Assembly: GCA_002869015.1 (NCBI GenBank)
Contig: PKTT01000029.1
Coordinates: forward strand, 1 to 43,465
Origin: Deltaproteobacteria bacterium
Lineage (GTDB): Bacteria; Desulfobacterota; Deferrisomatia; Deferrisomatales; BM512
Direction: 5' to 3'
Length of the DNA: 43,465 nt
Shown: in pieces, positions 43,238 to 43,465 of the stretch
How positions within the stretch are numbered: position 1 is the first letter of the stretch
Layout: each line of letters begins with the position of its first letter
Notes under the pieces: generated by a model
The model's input: only the letters and a program-made list of their open reading frames with translations
Databases searched by the model: none
What the model was told of the DNA's origin: nothing
Program-made: the position numbers and the translations under genes

Positions 43238-43465
43238 CCCTGAAGGTTGCTCGTGAAGGGGAGAAGCGCGACGTTTCTTGCGCGCTTGATCTCAAGGGCC
43301 AACGCACGCTGGTGGTGCGCACAGGTGCCGCTGATGCGGCTGGGTACTATTTTACCGCGCTCGGTAAGGAACTGGTTCAGGATCATCGGCTCTTTGTAGT
43401 CGAGCTTGATGTCGGAGTTCACACAAAAGCGGCAGACTTTCCTTCTACGACTGCGTTTGAAAGCC
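43234..43465 (-). CDS. rpsR: 30S ribosomal protein S18 (start outside window)
   Basis: The visible 76 C-terminal residues start [15 protein letters not shown] and continue [17 protein letters not shown] through [26 protein letters not shown]. This is the S18 core that binds S6 and 16S rRNA. The frame continues off the right edge, so the true start is not visible; the GTG internal start seen at 43422 is not real. Two cysteines (CRFC) and the absence of a downstream pair suggest a zinc-free or C-minus variant (inference). Confidence 0.96.
   Translation of the reverse strand, partial: AFKRSRRRKVCRFCVNSDIKLDYKEPMILNQFLTERGKIVPSRISGTCAHHQRALALEIKRARNVALLPFTSNLQG

Overview
The window reads as a chromosomal segment from a strictly or mainly anaerobic, diderm bacterium with a Desulfobacterota (former Deltaproteobacteria)-like gene repertoire. 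This rests on gene content alone. The indicators are the DUF39 / UPF0280 / NIL-ferredoxin sulfur-assimilation set, a class III (oxygen-sensitive) ribonucleotide reductase, a siroheme/haem cluster with an AhbD-like radical SAM enzyme, system II-type cytochrome c assembly, heptose synthesis (gmhA) and, most notably, the mercury-methylation pair hgcA-hgcB. The exact lineage cannot be fixed from the sequence. No rRNA or tRNA genes, CRISPR array, insertion sequence or prophage were seen. Coding density is high and no gene-free stretch exceeds 300 bases; the longest are 23755-23981, 10770-10980 and 9045-9242. TTG start codons are unusually common, often in TTGA stop/start overlaps.

Layout. 1-3084 (minus): the end of an MBL-fold hydrolase, a nitroreductase, then a sulfide-to-homocysteine operon (DUF39, UPF0280, NIL-ferredoxin). 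3218-6904 (plus): a small unknown gene coupled to mnmA, then mtaB, rnc and a ppnP-like phosphorylase, closed by a terminator. 6977-10769 (minus): an ECF sigma factor with a zinc-finger anti-sigma factor, thioredoxin, a zinc-ribbon protein, a TlpA-like lipoprotein, trpS and a small unknown protein. 10981-14080 (plus): nrdD-nrdH-nrdG behind two NrdR-box matches spaced exactly 31 bp. 14159-23754 (plus): gmhA, a deoxyhypusine-synthase-like gene, then a tetrapyrrole cluster (precorrin-2 dehydrogenase, ccsB, hemA, hemC, cobA-hemD fusion, AhbD-like radical SAM, hemE) and a small conserved protein.

23982-26876 (plus) is a large secreted protein full of Asp/Asn-rich calcium- and metal-binding repeats, ending in a Gly-rich tail with a single Cys. 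26958-29824 (minus) is a compact phospho-signalling cassette: PP2C phosphatase, double-FHA protein, membrane-anchored Ser/Thr kinase. 29999-30733 is an AT-richer DUF4386 membrane protein. 30803-35160 (minus) is a proteostasis block: ClpB, YacG, HtrA/DegP. 35324-36828 (plus) is hgcA-hgcB, followed by fxsA, an ABC-F ATPase and an unknown repeat protein. The end of the window (minus) is the conserved rpsR / DUF2232 / rplI / dnaB block, with tatA downstream.

Taken together, the genes describe anaerobic core metabolism (sulfide assimilation, anaerobic dNTP synthesis, siroheme/haem and c-type cytochromes), thiol-redox and protein-quality control, and a corrinoid/ferredoxin methyl-transfer pair that is the established genetic signature of Hg(II) methylation. 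The hgcAB pair is the most important functional call. The least explained items are the DHS-like protein, the NrdH-like protein inside the nrdDG operon, the double-FHA/kinase cassette and the metal-binding repeat protein.
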